Shown here: piece after piece, positions 1 through 5,386 of the stretch
Layout: every line of letters starts with the position of its first letter
How positions within the stretch are numbered: position 1 is the first letter of the stretch
Assembly (NCBI GenBank): GCA_003455945.1
Contig: DMPQ01000461.1
Coordinates: 1-6,310, forward strand
From: Planctomycetaceae bacterium
GTDB lineage: Bacteria > Planctomycetota > Planctomycetia > Pirellulales > Pirellulaceae
Reading direction: 5' to 3'
Length of the DNA: 6,310 nt
Notes under the pieces: generated by a model
Told to the model about the DNA's origin: nothing
What the model saw: only the letters and a program-made list of their open reading frames with translations
Database searches by the model: none
Translations under genes and position numbers: made by a program

Positions 1-1
1 C

Positions 2-1282
2 GTGCCGCTCGTCCCCGGCATGCTCGAACGCGGAATCGAGTGGCTCGAGAACTATCGTCGCGAGCAGCTCGTGCGGCTGCAGAACGAGGCGAAGGGGATC
101 GAGCCGCGCAAGAAGACGGCGGACGACCTGGATGCGCTGGTGCACGGCATCCTGGTCGACGAAGGGAGCGACTCGCCCGAGATGGCGGAGTTCCTGTATC
201 GGGACCGGAACGGCCTGTCGGTCTATTCCAAGGCGCTCTTCGCCCTCGCCTGTCATCGGACCGGCGACGCCGAGAAGCTGGCGATGCTGCGTCGGAACAT
301 CGAACAGTTCCTGGTGCAGGACGCCGAGAACGAGACCGCCTATCTGAAGCTCCCGGACGGGAACGCGTGGTGGTACTGGCACGGCGACGAGATCGAGACC
401 GACGTCGCGTACCTGAAGCTGTTGGCCAAGGTCGATCCGCGCGGCGAAACGGCGCCGCGACTGGTGAAGTACCTGCTCAACAACCGCAAGCATGCGACCT
501 ACTGGAACTCGACTCGCGACACCGCGTACTGCATCGAGGCGTTCGCCGACTATCTGAAGGCGACCGGCGAGATGAAGCCCGACATGACGGTCGAAGTGGT
601 GCTCGACGGCGAGGTCCGCAAGTCGGTCAAGATCGACTCGACGAACCTCTTCACCTTCGACAACCGCTTCGTGCTCGAAGGCGATCAGGTGACCGACGGC
701 GCGCACCGGCTCGAGATCCGGCGCAGCGGCGACGGTCCGGTCTACTTCAACACCTATCTCGAGAACTTCTCGCTGGAGGACCGGATCCTCGCGGCGGGGC
801 TCGAGGTCAAGGTGCAGCGGCGCTACTGGCAGCTGGTGCCGGCGCGCGGCGAGGTCGAGACGACGGGGGATCGAGGGCAGATCGTCACGATCGGCGTCGA
901 GAAGTTCGAGCGGCGCGAGCTGACCGACCTGTCGCAGGTCGTCAGCGGCGATCTGATCGAGGTGGAGCTGATCGTCGACAGCAAGAACGACTACGAGTAC
1001 CTGCTGTTCGAGGATCCGAAGCCGGCCGGCTGCGAAGCGGTCGAGCAGCTCAGCGGTTACGCCGCCGGCGGCGGCATGGGGGCCTATGTCGAGTACCGGG
1101 ACGAGAAGGTCGCCTTCTTCGTCCGGCGACTGGAACGAGGCACCCATAGCCTGACGTACCGGCTGAGAGCCGAGATCCCGGGGCGCTTCTCGGCGCTTCC
1201 GACTCAGGCCTCGGCGATGTACGCCCCCGAGCTGCGCGGGAACGCCGACGAACTGCGGCTGGTGATCGAAGACAAGGAGTGA
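2..1282 (+). CDS. Alpha-2-macroglobulin family protein, C-terminal part (5' truncated by window edge)
   Basis: This is the C-terminal 426 residues of a large bacterial alpha-2-macroglobulin, a family of periplasmic or surface-anchored protease traps. The frame is open to the left edge, so the codon at position 2 is internal and the true start is upstream. Residues ~1-190 look like the later helices of the thioester (TED) alpha-toroid, with WWYWHGDEIETDVAYLKLL at 123-141 and YWNSTRDTAYCIEAFADYL at 167-185. A beta-rich CUB-like part follows (~195-260). The C-terminal MG domain carries family-typical strings: DSKNDYEYLLFEDPKPAGCE (326-345), EIPGRFSALPTQASAMYAPE (391-410) and RGNADELRLVIED (412-424). 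The thioester Cys-Gln motif and bait region are not in the window. Third codon positions are markedly GC-richer than in the - strand genes. It is transcribed towards the - strand cluster, so no operon link is implied. Family call is secure; the target protease is unknown. Confidence 0.95.
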   Translation: MPLVPGMLERGIEWLENYRREQLVRLQNEAKGIEPRKKTADDLDALVHGILVDEGSDSPEMAEFLYRDRNGLSVYSKALFALACHRTGDAEKLAMLRRNIEQFLVQDAENETAYLKLPDGNAWWYWHGDEIETDVAYLKLLAKVDPRGETAPRLVKYLLNNRKHATYWNSTRDTAYCIEAFADYLKATGEMKPDMTVEVVLDGEVRKSVKIDSTNLFTFDNRFVLEGDQVTDGAHRLEIRRSGDGPVYFNTYLENFSLEDRILAAGLEVKVQRRYWQLVPARGEVETTGDRGQIVTIGVEKFERRELTDLSQVVSGDLIEVELIVDSKNDYEYLLFEDPKPAGCEAVEQLSGYAAGGGMGAYVEYRDEKVAFFVRRLERGTHSLTYRLRAEIPGRFSALPTQASAMYAPELRGNADELRLVIEDKE

Positions 1283-1302
1283 GCGACACGCCGACGACGT
1301 CT

Positions 1303-1338
1303 CGAGTCTCCGGTTCGGATCGTCGAGCCGGAGGCTCG
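1303..1338 (+). terminator. Strong hairpin, likely terminator of the alpha-2-macroglobulin gene
   Basis: The arm CGAGTCTCCGGTTCG (1303-1317) pairs over all 15 positions with CGAGCCGGAGGCTCG (1324-1338) around a 6-nt loop. In + strand RNA two pairs are G-U wobbles; in - strand RNA these become A-C mismatches, so the structure favours + strand transcripts. It begins 20 nt after the TGA at 1280-1282. No U-tract follows, so it may be a U-less or Rho-assisted terminator, or an RNA 3'-end stabiliser. Confidence 0.6.
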
Positions 1339-1371
1339 CGGCTGCAAGGCCGACCGTGCCCCTTCCGTCTT

Positions 1372-1387
1372 GCGCCGTGCCCGGCGC
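1372..1387 (-). terminator. Short GC hairpin downstream of the 106-aa membrane protein gene
   Basis: A perfect 6-bp stem (GCGCCG 1372-1377, CGGCGC 1382-1387) with a 4-nt loop lies 16 nt past the stop of the leftmost - strand gene. There is no U-tract, and such stems arise easily in GC-rich DNA, so this is only a candidate terminator. Confidence 0.25.
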
Positions 1388-1403
1388 CCGCCGTAGGCGA
1401 ACC

Positions 1404-1724
1404 TCATCGCATGATTCCCGAGGCGATCATCAGCGTCAGATAGGCGACGAGCAGGTAGGTCAATGCTCCGTGGATTCGATCGAACAGTCGGTAACCGACG
1501 ACGAATCGAGCAAGACTGAGCAGAAAGCAGAAGACGAAGCCACCGAATGCCGCCTGCGAAAGGTGGCCGTCATCGTTCGGTTCGAGACCCAGGAGCAGGA
1601 TGCCGACCGGAAGGGAAACGGCGTATGCTCCGATGACCGACAGCAACAAACGCATCGCTCCGGCGCGGTGTCGAGGATCGCGCCGGGGAGACAGATCGGT
1701 CGACAGGATGTCCGCATCGCTCAT
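1404..1724 (-). CDS. Small three-helix membrane protein, paralogue of the 105-aa protein at 5046-5363
   Basis: This is a 106-aa protein of unrecognised family. A polar N-terminus (1-24, MSDAD..STDL then an Arg-rich stretch) precedes three hydrophobic segments at ~25-47, ~58-77 and ~86-104. An invariant SLAR marks the end of the second helix, and the loop contains YRLFDRIHGALTYLL. It aligns over its full length with the 105-aa protein; 22 of the first 30 residues are identical, followed by shared SLAR and GA-TY-L positions. The start is ATG at 1724, with an AAAGGA ribosome-binding site (1732-1737) 7 nt upstream. The ATG overlaps the TGA of a 40-codon ORF as ATGA. It is the last gene of the - strand cluster, 139 nt after the tandem GspF-like gene. 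The duplication around pseudopilin/platform genes suggests an accessory membrane subunit; that role is inference. Confidence 0.85.
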   Translation of the reverse strand: MSDADILSTDLSPRRDPRHRAGAMRLLLSVIGAYAVSLPVGILLLGLEPNDDGHLSQAAFGGFVFCFLLSLARFVVGYRLFDRIHGALTYLLVAYLTLMIASGIMR

Positions 1725-1747
1725 GGAGAGGTCCTTTCCTCGGTCGG
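1692..1747 (-). repeat. Copy B of a diverged 56-bp direct repeat spanning a gene start
   Basis: The segment matches 5331-5386 at 48 of 56 positions with no gaps, by hand alignment. It covers the first 11 codons of the 106-aa gene, its ribosome-binding site and ~23 nt of the preceding reading frame. Similarity therefore reaches upstream of the start codon, as expected if the duplicated unit included the end of a preceding gene. Confidence 0.8.
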
Positions 1748-1843
1748 CAATCGCTCGTCCGAAATGCGTCGGACCGGCAGGCAGCCGTCAGCGACGACCG
1801 AACTGCGGGGGCACGCGGCCGATATCGGCCGTACGCCATCCAT
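1721..1843 (-). CDS. Possible 40-aa ORF, perhaps a remnant of a DUF1559 C-terminus
   Basis: This ORF runs from ATG at 1843 to TGA at 1721-1723, and the stop overlaps the ATG of the 106-aa gene exactly as the DUF1559 stop overlaps its small neighbour. A weak GGA lies 5 nt before the ATG. The tail reads VADG..LPVRRISDERLPTEERTSP and can be aligned with the DUF1559 tail here (GDG..ARRLGNRRDGEPIDERIFP): the DG, an RR pair and the final P-(D/E)-E-R-x-x-P agree. There is no transmembrane segment or signal peptide. It may be (a) the decayed 3' end of a second DUF1559 gene, (b) a coupling leader peptide, or (c) chance. The same frame stays open far upstream inside the neighbouring gene, so openness alone is not evidence. 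Confidence 0.3.
   Translation of the reverse strand: MDGVRPISAACPRSSVVADGCLPVRRISDERLPTEERTSP
1816..1831. repeat. 16-bp perfect palindrome
   Basis: CGGCCGATATCGGCCG is a perfect, loopless inverted repeat between the stop of the 793-aa gene (1864) and the start of the 106-aa gene (1724). As an operator-like dyad it could bind a dimeric regulator. It could also be chance in GC-rich DNA, and it lies inside the doubtful 40-codon ORF. Confidence 0.35.
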
Positions 1844-1863
1844 GTTGATCCGATCGGTGCTCT

Positions 1864-4245
1864 TCAATCCAAGGCCACTCCTGACCAATCGAGCATGATC
1901 AACAGCGGGAGGTAGGTCTGGAGCACGATGAGCAGGGCCGGCGGAACCACGAGCAGGATGATCAGCAATCGATAGCCGGCCGAACTCGCCATGCTCCATC
2001 GATGCCGTCGAATCTCTCGCAGTTCGGCCAGTTGACCGAGCAACATCGGATCGACGTGCGAGATCGCTCCGCGACGGATTTCCCGGGCGGTCATCAACCC
2101 GGCATCTTGCCAGGCCTCGGGAGAGTCGATCGTGGGTTTCCCGGGCGCATCGAAGGGATGCTCGGGATCCGCGAAACCGAGCGACGCGGCTTCGATCGGA
2201 TCGGACCGCTTCAGGTGTCGAAGGATGCGAAGCTGCCGACGGTCTGCGATCGATTCGATCGTCTCGATCGATTCCTGCCACGAGCGGCCGGAACTGCGGA
2301 GCAAGGCGAGCCATCGGAGGAGAACGGTCCGATGATCGAGTTGCCCAAGACCTCGAACGACGAGGCACGCGAGCCGAACGACGACGAACGTCGCGATGAC
2401 GATCGCCAATCCCCTCAGTGGGATGAACAAGGCGAGGGTACGCACGGTCGAGTTGTCGAACGCTCGATACAGTCGAATCGAGACGGGCTCGAAAGCAAAC
2501 TTGGGCGGATCGACCATCAACCGCTGATCGGTCGAGACACCGACATCGCGCAGCATCTGTCTCAAGGTCGGGCGAATTTCGCTCCACAGACCGATGACGA
2601 TCAGCGCGACGGCCATGACGGCGAAGGTCGTTCCCCAATTCTTCAGCGAAGCGCGTTCTTTCGCACGATTCCGCTCGACCCCCGAAGCGAAGGTCATTTC
2701 GACCGCGGCGACACCGAGGGAGCGACCTAGTCCCAGTCGAAGTGCGCGGTCGCCGTAGCGCGGTGCCGCGACTCGCAGTCTTGCCAGCGAACGGTACCAC
2801 ACTTCCGATCGCTTCAGTCGTTTCATGTAACGAGCGACGACGTACCCGCGCCACCCGTCGTAGCCGGCGACGCTCCAAAGAACGGCCCTGGGAGGTCGTG
2901 CTCCCGCATCCAGGCCGATCGCGAGCCGCTGTTGGATCGAGAGCGTTTCGACGGCATTCAGACGGCGACGCATGTCGGCAAGCAACGGCAACGAGAGGCT
3001 CAGCAGCACGGCTCCGATGCCGGCGGGATGCCACCGAACCGCGAATGCGACCCAGAGCAGCCCCCAGGCGATCAAGTGAACCTGGCGTCGAGAAAAGGCG
3101 CTTGCGTGGAGCGGCGTCAAGGCAGGATGTTCCGGATCGAACGGTGTCCGCTCGACGAAGCGTCGTGAACCGAGGGCGGTCAGAAGAAAGAGCCCGATCA
3201 GGCCGATCACTCCCCCCGCACTCGACCACCAGCCGGTGCGGGAAGGGATGCCGTCGGTGCGATTGCCGGCGAGTTCCGCGATCATCACGACGGACGCACT
3301 GAAGACCGGAGTCAGCATCGCAACCCCCGTCTGTACCGAGACGATCAGAGCGAGCAGGGTCACGACCGACGTTCGGGCCGAAAGTCGTCGTCGCAGATCG
3401 ACCTGCCACGCTTCCGTTTCGAGTCGAGTTCTGGCCGGGGGCGCGATCGTGCGAACCGATTCGCGAGCGGCTGCTCCGATCGGCAACCAGATTCTGCCCG
3501 TGGCGGTATCGATCTCCAGTTCACGAATTCTCGAGCTCTTCCACGATCGACCGAAGATCGCCGCTGCCGAGGCCTCGGCCGCAACGAGTGGGGCGATGCC
3601 GTGGCCGACCAGCAGGTTCTTGACGTCGGCCCATGCAAGCCAGTTCGTCTCGGCGAGCAATCCCCCGAAGAGCGGCAGGCGCTCGAGACCGCGTTCGAAG
3701 GACCGCATCCGTCTGGCCGCAACGATCGACATCTGACCGATCAGGCCGAGGACCAGGGGAATCAGGCCGCCGACCAGTGCAGCGCGAAACAGACCGCCGA
3801 ATGCGATCTCGACGCGCACGACGGGGGGCGGAGTCGAAACCAAGACGGAACGGTGAAACTCTCTCCCCTTCTGCCACGGCAGAAACGCGGCATCGGGAAA
3901 CGTGATGGCCAAGTACGACGATGCGATCAGGTAGGCCAACACCGCGCCCCCGATCGCCAACAGGCCGACGACGATCGCCGTTCGCATCGCAAACGCCAGT
4001 TGCCGCTCGATCTCGGCGCGGGCATCGAGATGCTGACGCCGGACATCGATCAGGTCGCTCGCCCAGATGCCGTCAGGATCGTGCTGCTCTAACGTACCGC
4101 GCAGCGCACGCCAAGCCGGATCGGCAGCAGCGGCCGCATCGATCCGCTCGATCGTCCGACCGACCGATTTCGCATCGGAGCGTATGCCTCCGACATCCTC
4201 CGCTTCGGAATCGGCGAGCAGCGTCGAGCGAAGCCAGCCGGTCAT
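1864..4245 (-). CDS. Tandem GspF/PilC-like inner-membrane platform protein (793 aa)
   Basis: GspF/PilC proteins form the inner-membrane platform of type II secretion and type IV pilus machines; a usual one has ~400 residues in the order cytosolic domain, TM1, periplasmic loop, TM2, cytosolic domain, TM3. This 793-aa protein seems to carry two such units. Unit 1 (~1-322): cytosolic helices 1-85, TM ~87-113, loop, TM ~152-176, then ERLPLFGGLLAETNWLAWAD (188-207) and LLVGHGIAPLVAAEASAAAI (211-230), which resemble the GspF 'LPLLGRLL..LLLSSGVPLLEAL' region, and TM ~291-322 with LTPVF. Linker helices lie at ~343-358, 388-403 and 407-424. Unit 2 (~430-793): SIQQRLAIGLDAGARPPRAV (436-455), TM ~537-555, TM ~609-630, LLRWLALLRSSGRSWQESIE (642-661), and a final TM ~757-785 with LQTYLPLLIML. 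The chosen start is ATG at 4245, with AGGGAG (4252-4257) 6 nt upstream, overlapping the previous stop as ATGA. The next upstream ATG (4344) adds 33 residues overlapping the previous gene and lacks support. Divergent; an unrelated polytopic protein is the alternative. Confidence 0.7.
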   Translation of the reverse strand: MTGWLRSTLLADSEAEDVGGIRSDAKSVGRTIERIDAAAAADPAWRALRGTLEQHDPDGIWASDLIDVRRQHLDARAEIERQLAFAMRTAIVVGLLAIGGAVLAYLIASSYLAITFPDAAFLPWQKGREFHRSVLVSTPPPVVRVEIAFGGLFRAALVGGLIPLVLGLIGQMSIVAARRMRSFERGLERLPLFGGLLAETNWLAWADVKNLLVGHGIAPLVAAEASAAAIFGRSWKSSRIRELEIDTATGRIWLPIGAAARESVRTIAPPARTRLETEAWQVDLRRRLSARTSVVTLLALIVSVQTGVAMLTPVFSASVVMIAELAGNRTDGIPSRTGWWSSAGGVIGLIGLFLLTALGSRRFVERTPFDPEHPALTPLHASAFSRRQVHLIAWGLLWVAFAVRWHPAGIGAVLLSLSLPLLADMRRRLNAVETLSIQQRLAIGLDAGARPPRAVLWSVAGYDGWRGYVVARYMKRLKRSEVWYRSLARLRVAAPRYGDRALRLGLGRSLGVAAVEMTFASGVERNRAKERASLKNWGTTFAVMAVALIVIGLWSEIRPTLRQMLRDVGVSTDQRLMVDPPKFAFEPVSIRLYRAFDNSTVRTLALFIPLRGLAIVIATFVVVRLACLVVRGLGQLDHRTVLLRWLALLRSSGRSWQESIETIESIADRRQLRILRHLKRSDPIEAASLGFADPEHPFDAPGKPTIDSPEAWQDAGLMTAREIRRGAISHVDPMLLGQLAELREIRRHRWSMASSAGYRLLIILLVVPPALLIVLQTYLPLLIMLDWSGVALD

Positions 4246-4907
4246 TCGAGGCTCCCTGCGGCACGCATCAGAGCGACCCACGGGAGCAGGATCGAGGCGG
4301 TAGCGAGCATCGCGACCGTCCCCTGCATCACGCGTACCGACCAATCGTTCAGTTCCCGAACCGACTGCTCGGTCAGTCGTTCGTGTCGAGTCGTCGCGAA
4401 CAGAGGTTCGAGGTAGCGAGGCGCGCCGTCGAACGGATCCCCTTCTCCTGTCGAGCGGATCGAGCCCTGCGGCGAAGCGGTCAGCAACGCGAGCCGCCGA
4501 CGACGTTGACGCAGCAACATTACCCGGGTGCGCAACAGCGCGAGGGACACCATCAGCGGCGCCGCACAGAGGGTGGCGATCTCGAGCGCCCGACGCAGAA
4601 GGTCGTCCCCCGATTCGCGAGGAGCAGGTAGAGGACCACCAGCCAGTTGCTCGGGATCGATCGACCTCGCGAACAGCACCATGCTGATCGCCAACATGCC
4701 GATGGTCATGGTTCGACGAGCGATCCGAGAGGCGTGTCGGTCGACGTCGGCTGCTCCGGCAGCGGCCGCCAGGCCTCCTTCGTCGACGGTCAGCCGAGTT
4801 TCTGTCCCCGCAGGAATTCCCAATCGACGCCAGGCGCGAACGTAGGACCTGGGGGCGAGCCGCAACCAGGCCGGTACGTCGTCTGCCGTTCGCGCCCCTC
4901 GAGCCAC
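4242..4907 (-). CDS. Membrane protein with compressed GspF-like topology (221 aa)
   Basis: No family is recognised with confidence. From the GTG at 4907 the protein has 221 residues: a soluble N-terminus 1-66 (VPAWLRLAPRSYVRAWRRLG at 11-30), TM ~67-82, a short outer loop rich in Pro/Gly (83-100), TM ~108-126, a basic cytosolic segment 127-192 (LLRQRRRRLALL at 131-142), and TM ~193-214 ending VALMRAAGSLE. This soluble-TM-loop-TM-soluble-TM order is that of GspF, with the second cytosolic domain cut to ~65 residues. The stop overlaps the ATG of the tandem GspF-like gene as ATGA, which argues for coupled synthesis and possible assembly with it. GTG 4907 is preferred because GAGGA (4917-4921) lies 9 nt upstream and the residues before it look like translated spacer. 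A TTG at 4994 would give 250 aa but has no ribosome-binding site. The frame is continuous with that of the upstream small gene, separated only by its TGA. Confidence 0.75.
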   Translation of the reverse strand: MARGARTADDVPAWLRLAPRSYVRAWRRLGIPAGTETRLTVDEGGLAAAAGAADVDRHASRIARRTMTIGMLAISMVLFARSIDPEQLAGGPLPAPRESGDDLLRRALEIATLCAAPLMVSLALLRTRVMLLRQRRRRLALLTASPQGSIRSTGEGDPFDGAPRYLEPLFATTRHERLTEQSVRELNDWSVRVMQGTVAMLATASILLPWVALMRAAGSLE

Positions 4908-4916
4908 GCTGTGCCG

Positions 4917-4921
4917 TCCTC
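4917..4921 (-). promoter_or_regulatory. Ribosome-binding site that decides the GTG 4907 start
   Basis: GAGGA on the - strand ends 9 nt before GTG 4907. The other internal starts in this cluster (5363, 4245, 1724) also have purine-rich sites, at 6-7 nt, so SD use is normal here. The rival TTG at 4994 has none. Confidence 0.45.
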
Positions 4922-4965
4922 GTCTGAAGATTCCCGAAGCCGAACGCCTCCCGAGCTCGCGAGAG

Positions 4966-4994
4966 ACGTTATTGGCTCGTGTCGTGGAGTTCAA
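4966..4994 (-). promoter_or_regulatory. Weak candidate sigma-70-type promoter
   Basis: TTGAAC (4989-4994) and TAACGT (4966-4971) are separated by 17 bp on the - strand, in the 138-nt spacer between the 105-aa gene and GTG 4907. The -35 box matches 4 of 6 consensus bases and the -10 box 3 of 6. If real, it would start a transcript ~50 nt before GTG 4907 and give the platform genes their own promoter. The match is weak. Confidence 0.2.
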
Positions 4995-5045
4995 GTTTCG
5001 AGACCAACGACGCCGTGTCGCCGCTCCGGCGGCTTTCGTTCGAGC

Positions 5046-5363
5046 TCAGCTCATCGCTGCGACGGCAATCAAGGACGCGGCAAACGCGGTCAGGAAGTAG
5101 GTCGCTCCGCCGATCGCGCGATCGACGATGCCGCTGCCGGTTCCCGCTCGCGCCAGACTGACGATCAGGCCGCAGAAGGCCCCCGCACCGGCTGTCGGAG
5201 CCAATGACTCGGTCAGCGGATTTCGTTCGATCAACGACGCGCTGATGACGGCGCCGATGCCGACTCCCGCCACGACCGACATCAACAGTCGCACCGCTCC
5301 GGCGCGACGCCGGTGGTCGTGCTTGGGACGCAGATCGGTCGACAAGAGATCCGCATCGCTCAC
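5046..5363 (-). CDS. Small three-helix membrane protein, paralogue of the 106-aa protein at 1404-1724
   Basis: This is a 105-aa protein of unrecognised family. A polar, basic N-terminus (MSDADLLSTDLRPKHDHRRR, 1-20) precedes hydrophobic segments at ~24-44, ~57-72 (ending SLAR) and ~83-104, rich in Ala and Gly. It starts with GTG at 5363, overlapping the DUF1559 stop as GTGA, with AAAGGA (5371-5376) 7 nt upstream. The nearly identical site and N-terminus in the 106-aa gene confirm the start. Translational coupling to the pseudopilin-like gene points to a partner role, perhaps in membrane retention or processing of it; this is inference. The Arg-rich N-terminus is probably cytosolic by the positive-inside rule. 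The TGA stop is in frame with the next gene, and no other stop lies between. Confidence 0.88.
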   Translation of the reverse strand: MSDADLLSTDLRPKHDHRRRAGAVRLLMSVVAGVGIGAVISASLIERNPLTESLAPTAGAGAFCGLIVSLARAGTGSGIVDRAIGGATYFLTAFAASLIAVAAMS

Positions 5364-5386
5364 GGAAAGATCCTTTCGTCGATCGG
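5331..5386 (-). repeat. Copy A of a diverged 56-bp direct repeat spanning a gene start
   Basis: This is the partner of 1692-1747, in the same orientation, with 48 of 56 positions equal. It covers the first 11 codons of the 105-aa gene, its ribosome-binding site, and the last codons of the DUF1559 gene, which includes the site within its 3' end. Confidence 0.8.

Noticed and set aside
40..1149. 369-codon + strand frame overlapping the alpha-2-macroglobulin gene
   Set aside because: It is an Arg/Ala-rich out-of-frame shadow; the protein in the other frame matches a known family to its last residue.
1721..3409. 562-codon open frame on the - strand overlapping the tandem GspF-like gene
   Set aside because: It lies in another frame of a gene with clear membrane-protein structure, and its translation is Arg/Ser/Asp-rich with no hydrophobic or domain pattern. 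Only its last 40 codons, outside the gene, deserve attention.
4246..4344. 33-residue N-terminal extension of the 793-aa protein from ATG 4344
   Set aside because: It overlaps the upstream gene by about 100 nt and is Arg/Asp-rich. ATG 4245 has AGGGAG at 6 nt and the ATGA overlap typical of this cluster.
4992..4994. TTG 4994 as the start of the small GspF-like gene
   Set aside because: No ribosome-binding site is seen and the added 29 residues look like translated spacer; GTG 4907 has GAGGA. It is not fully excluded.
5020..5033. 5-bp stem GCCGC/GCGGC with a 4-nt loop just after the 105-aa gene
   Set aside because: Too short and without a U-tract; such stems are common in this base composition.
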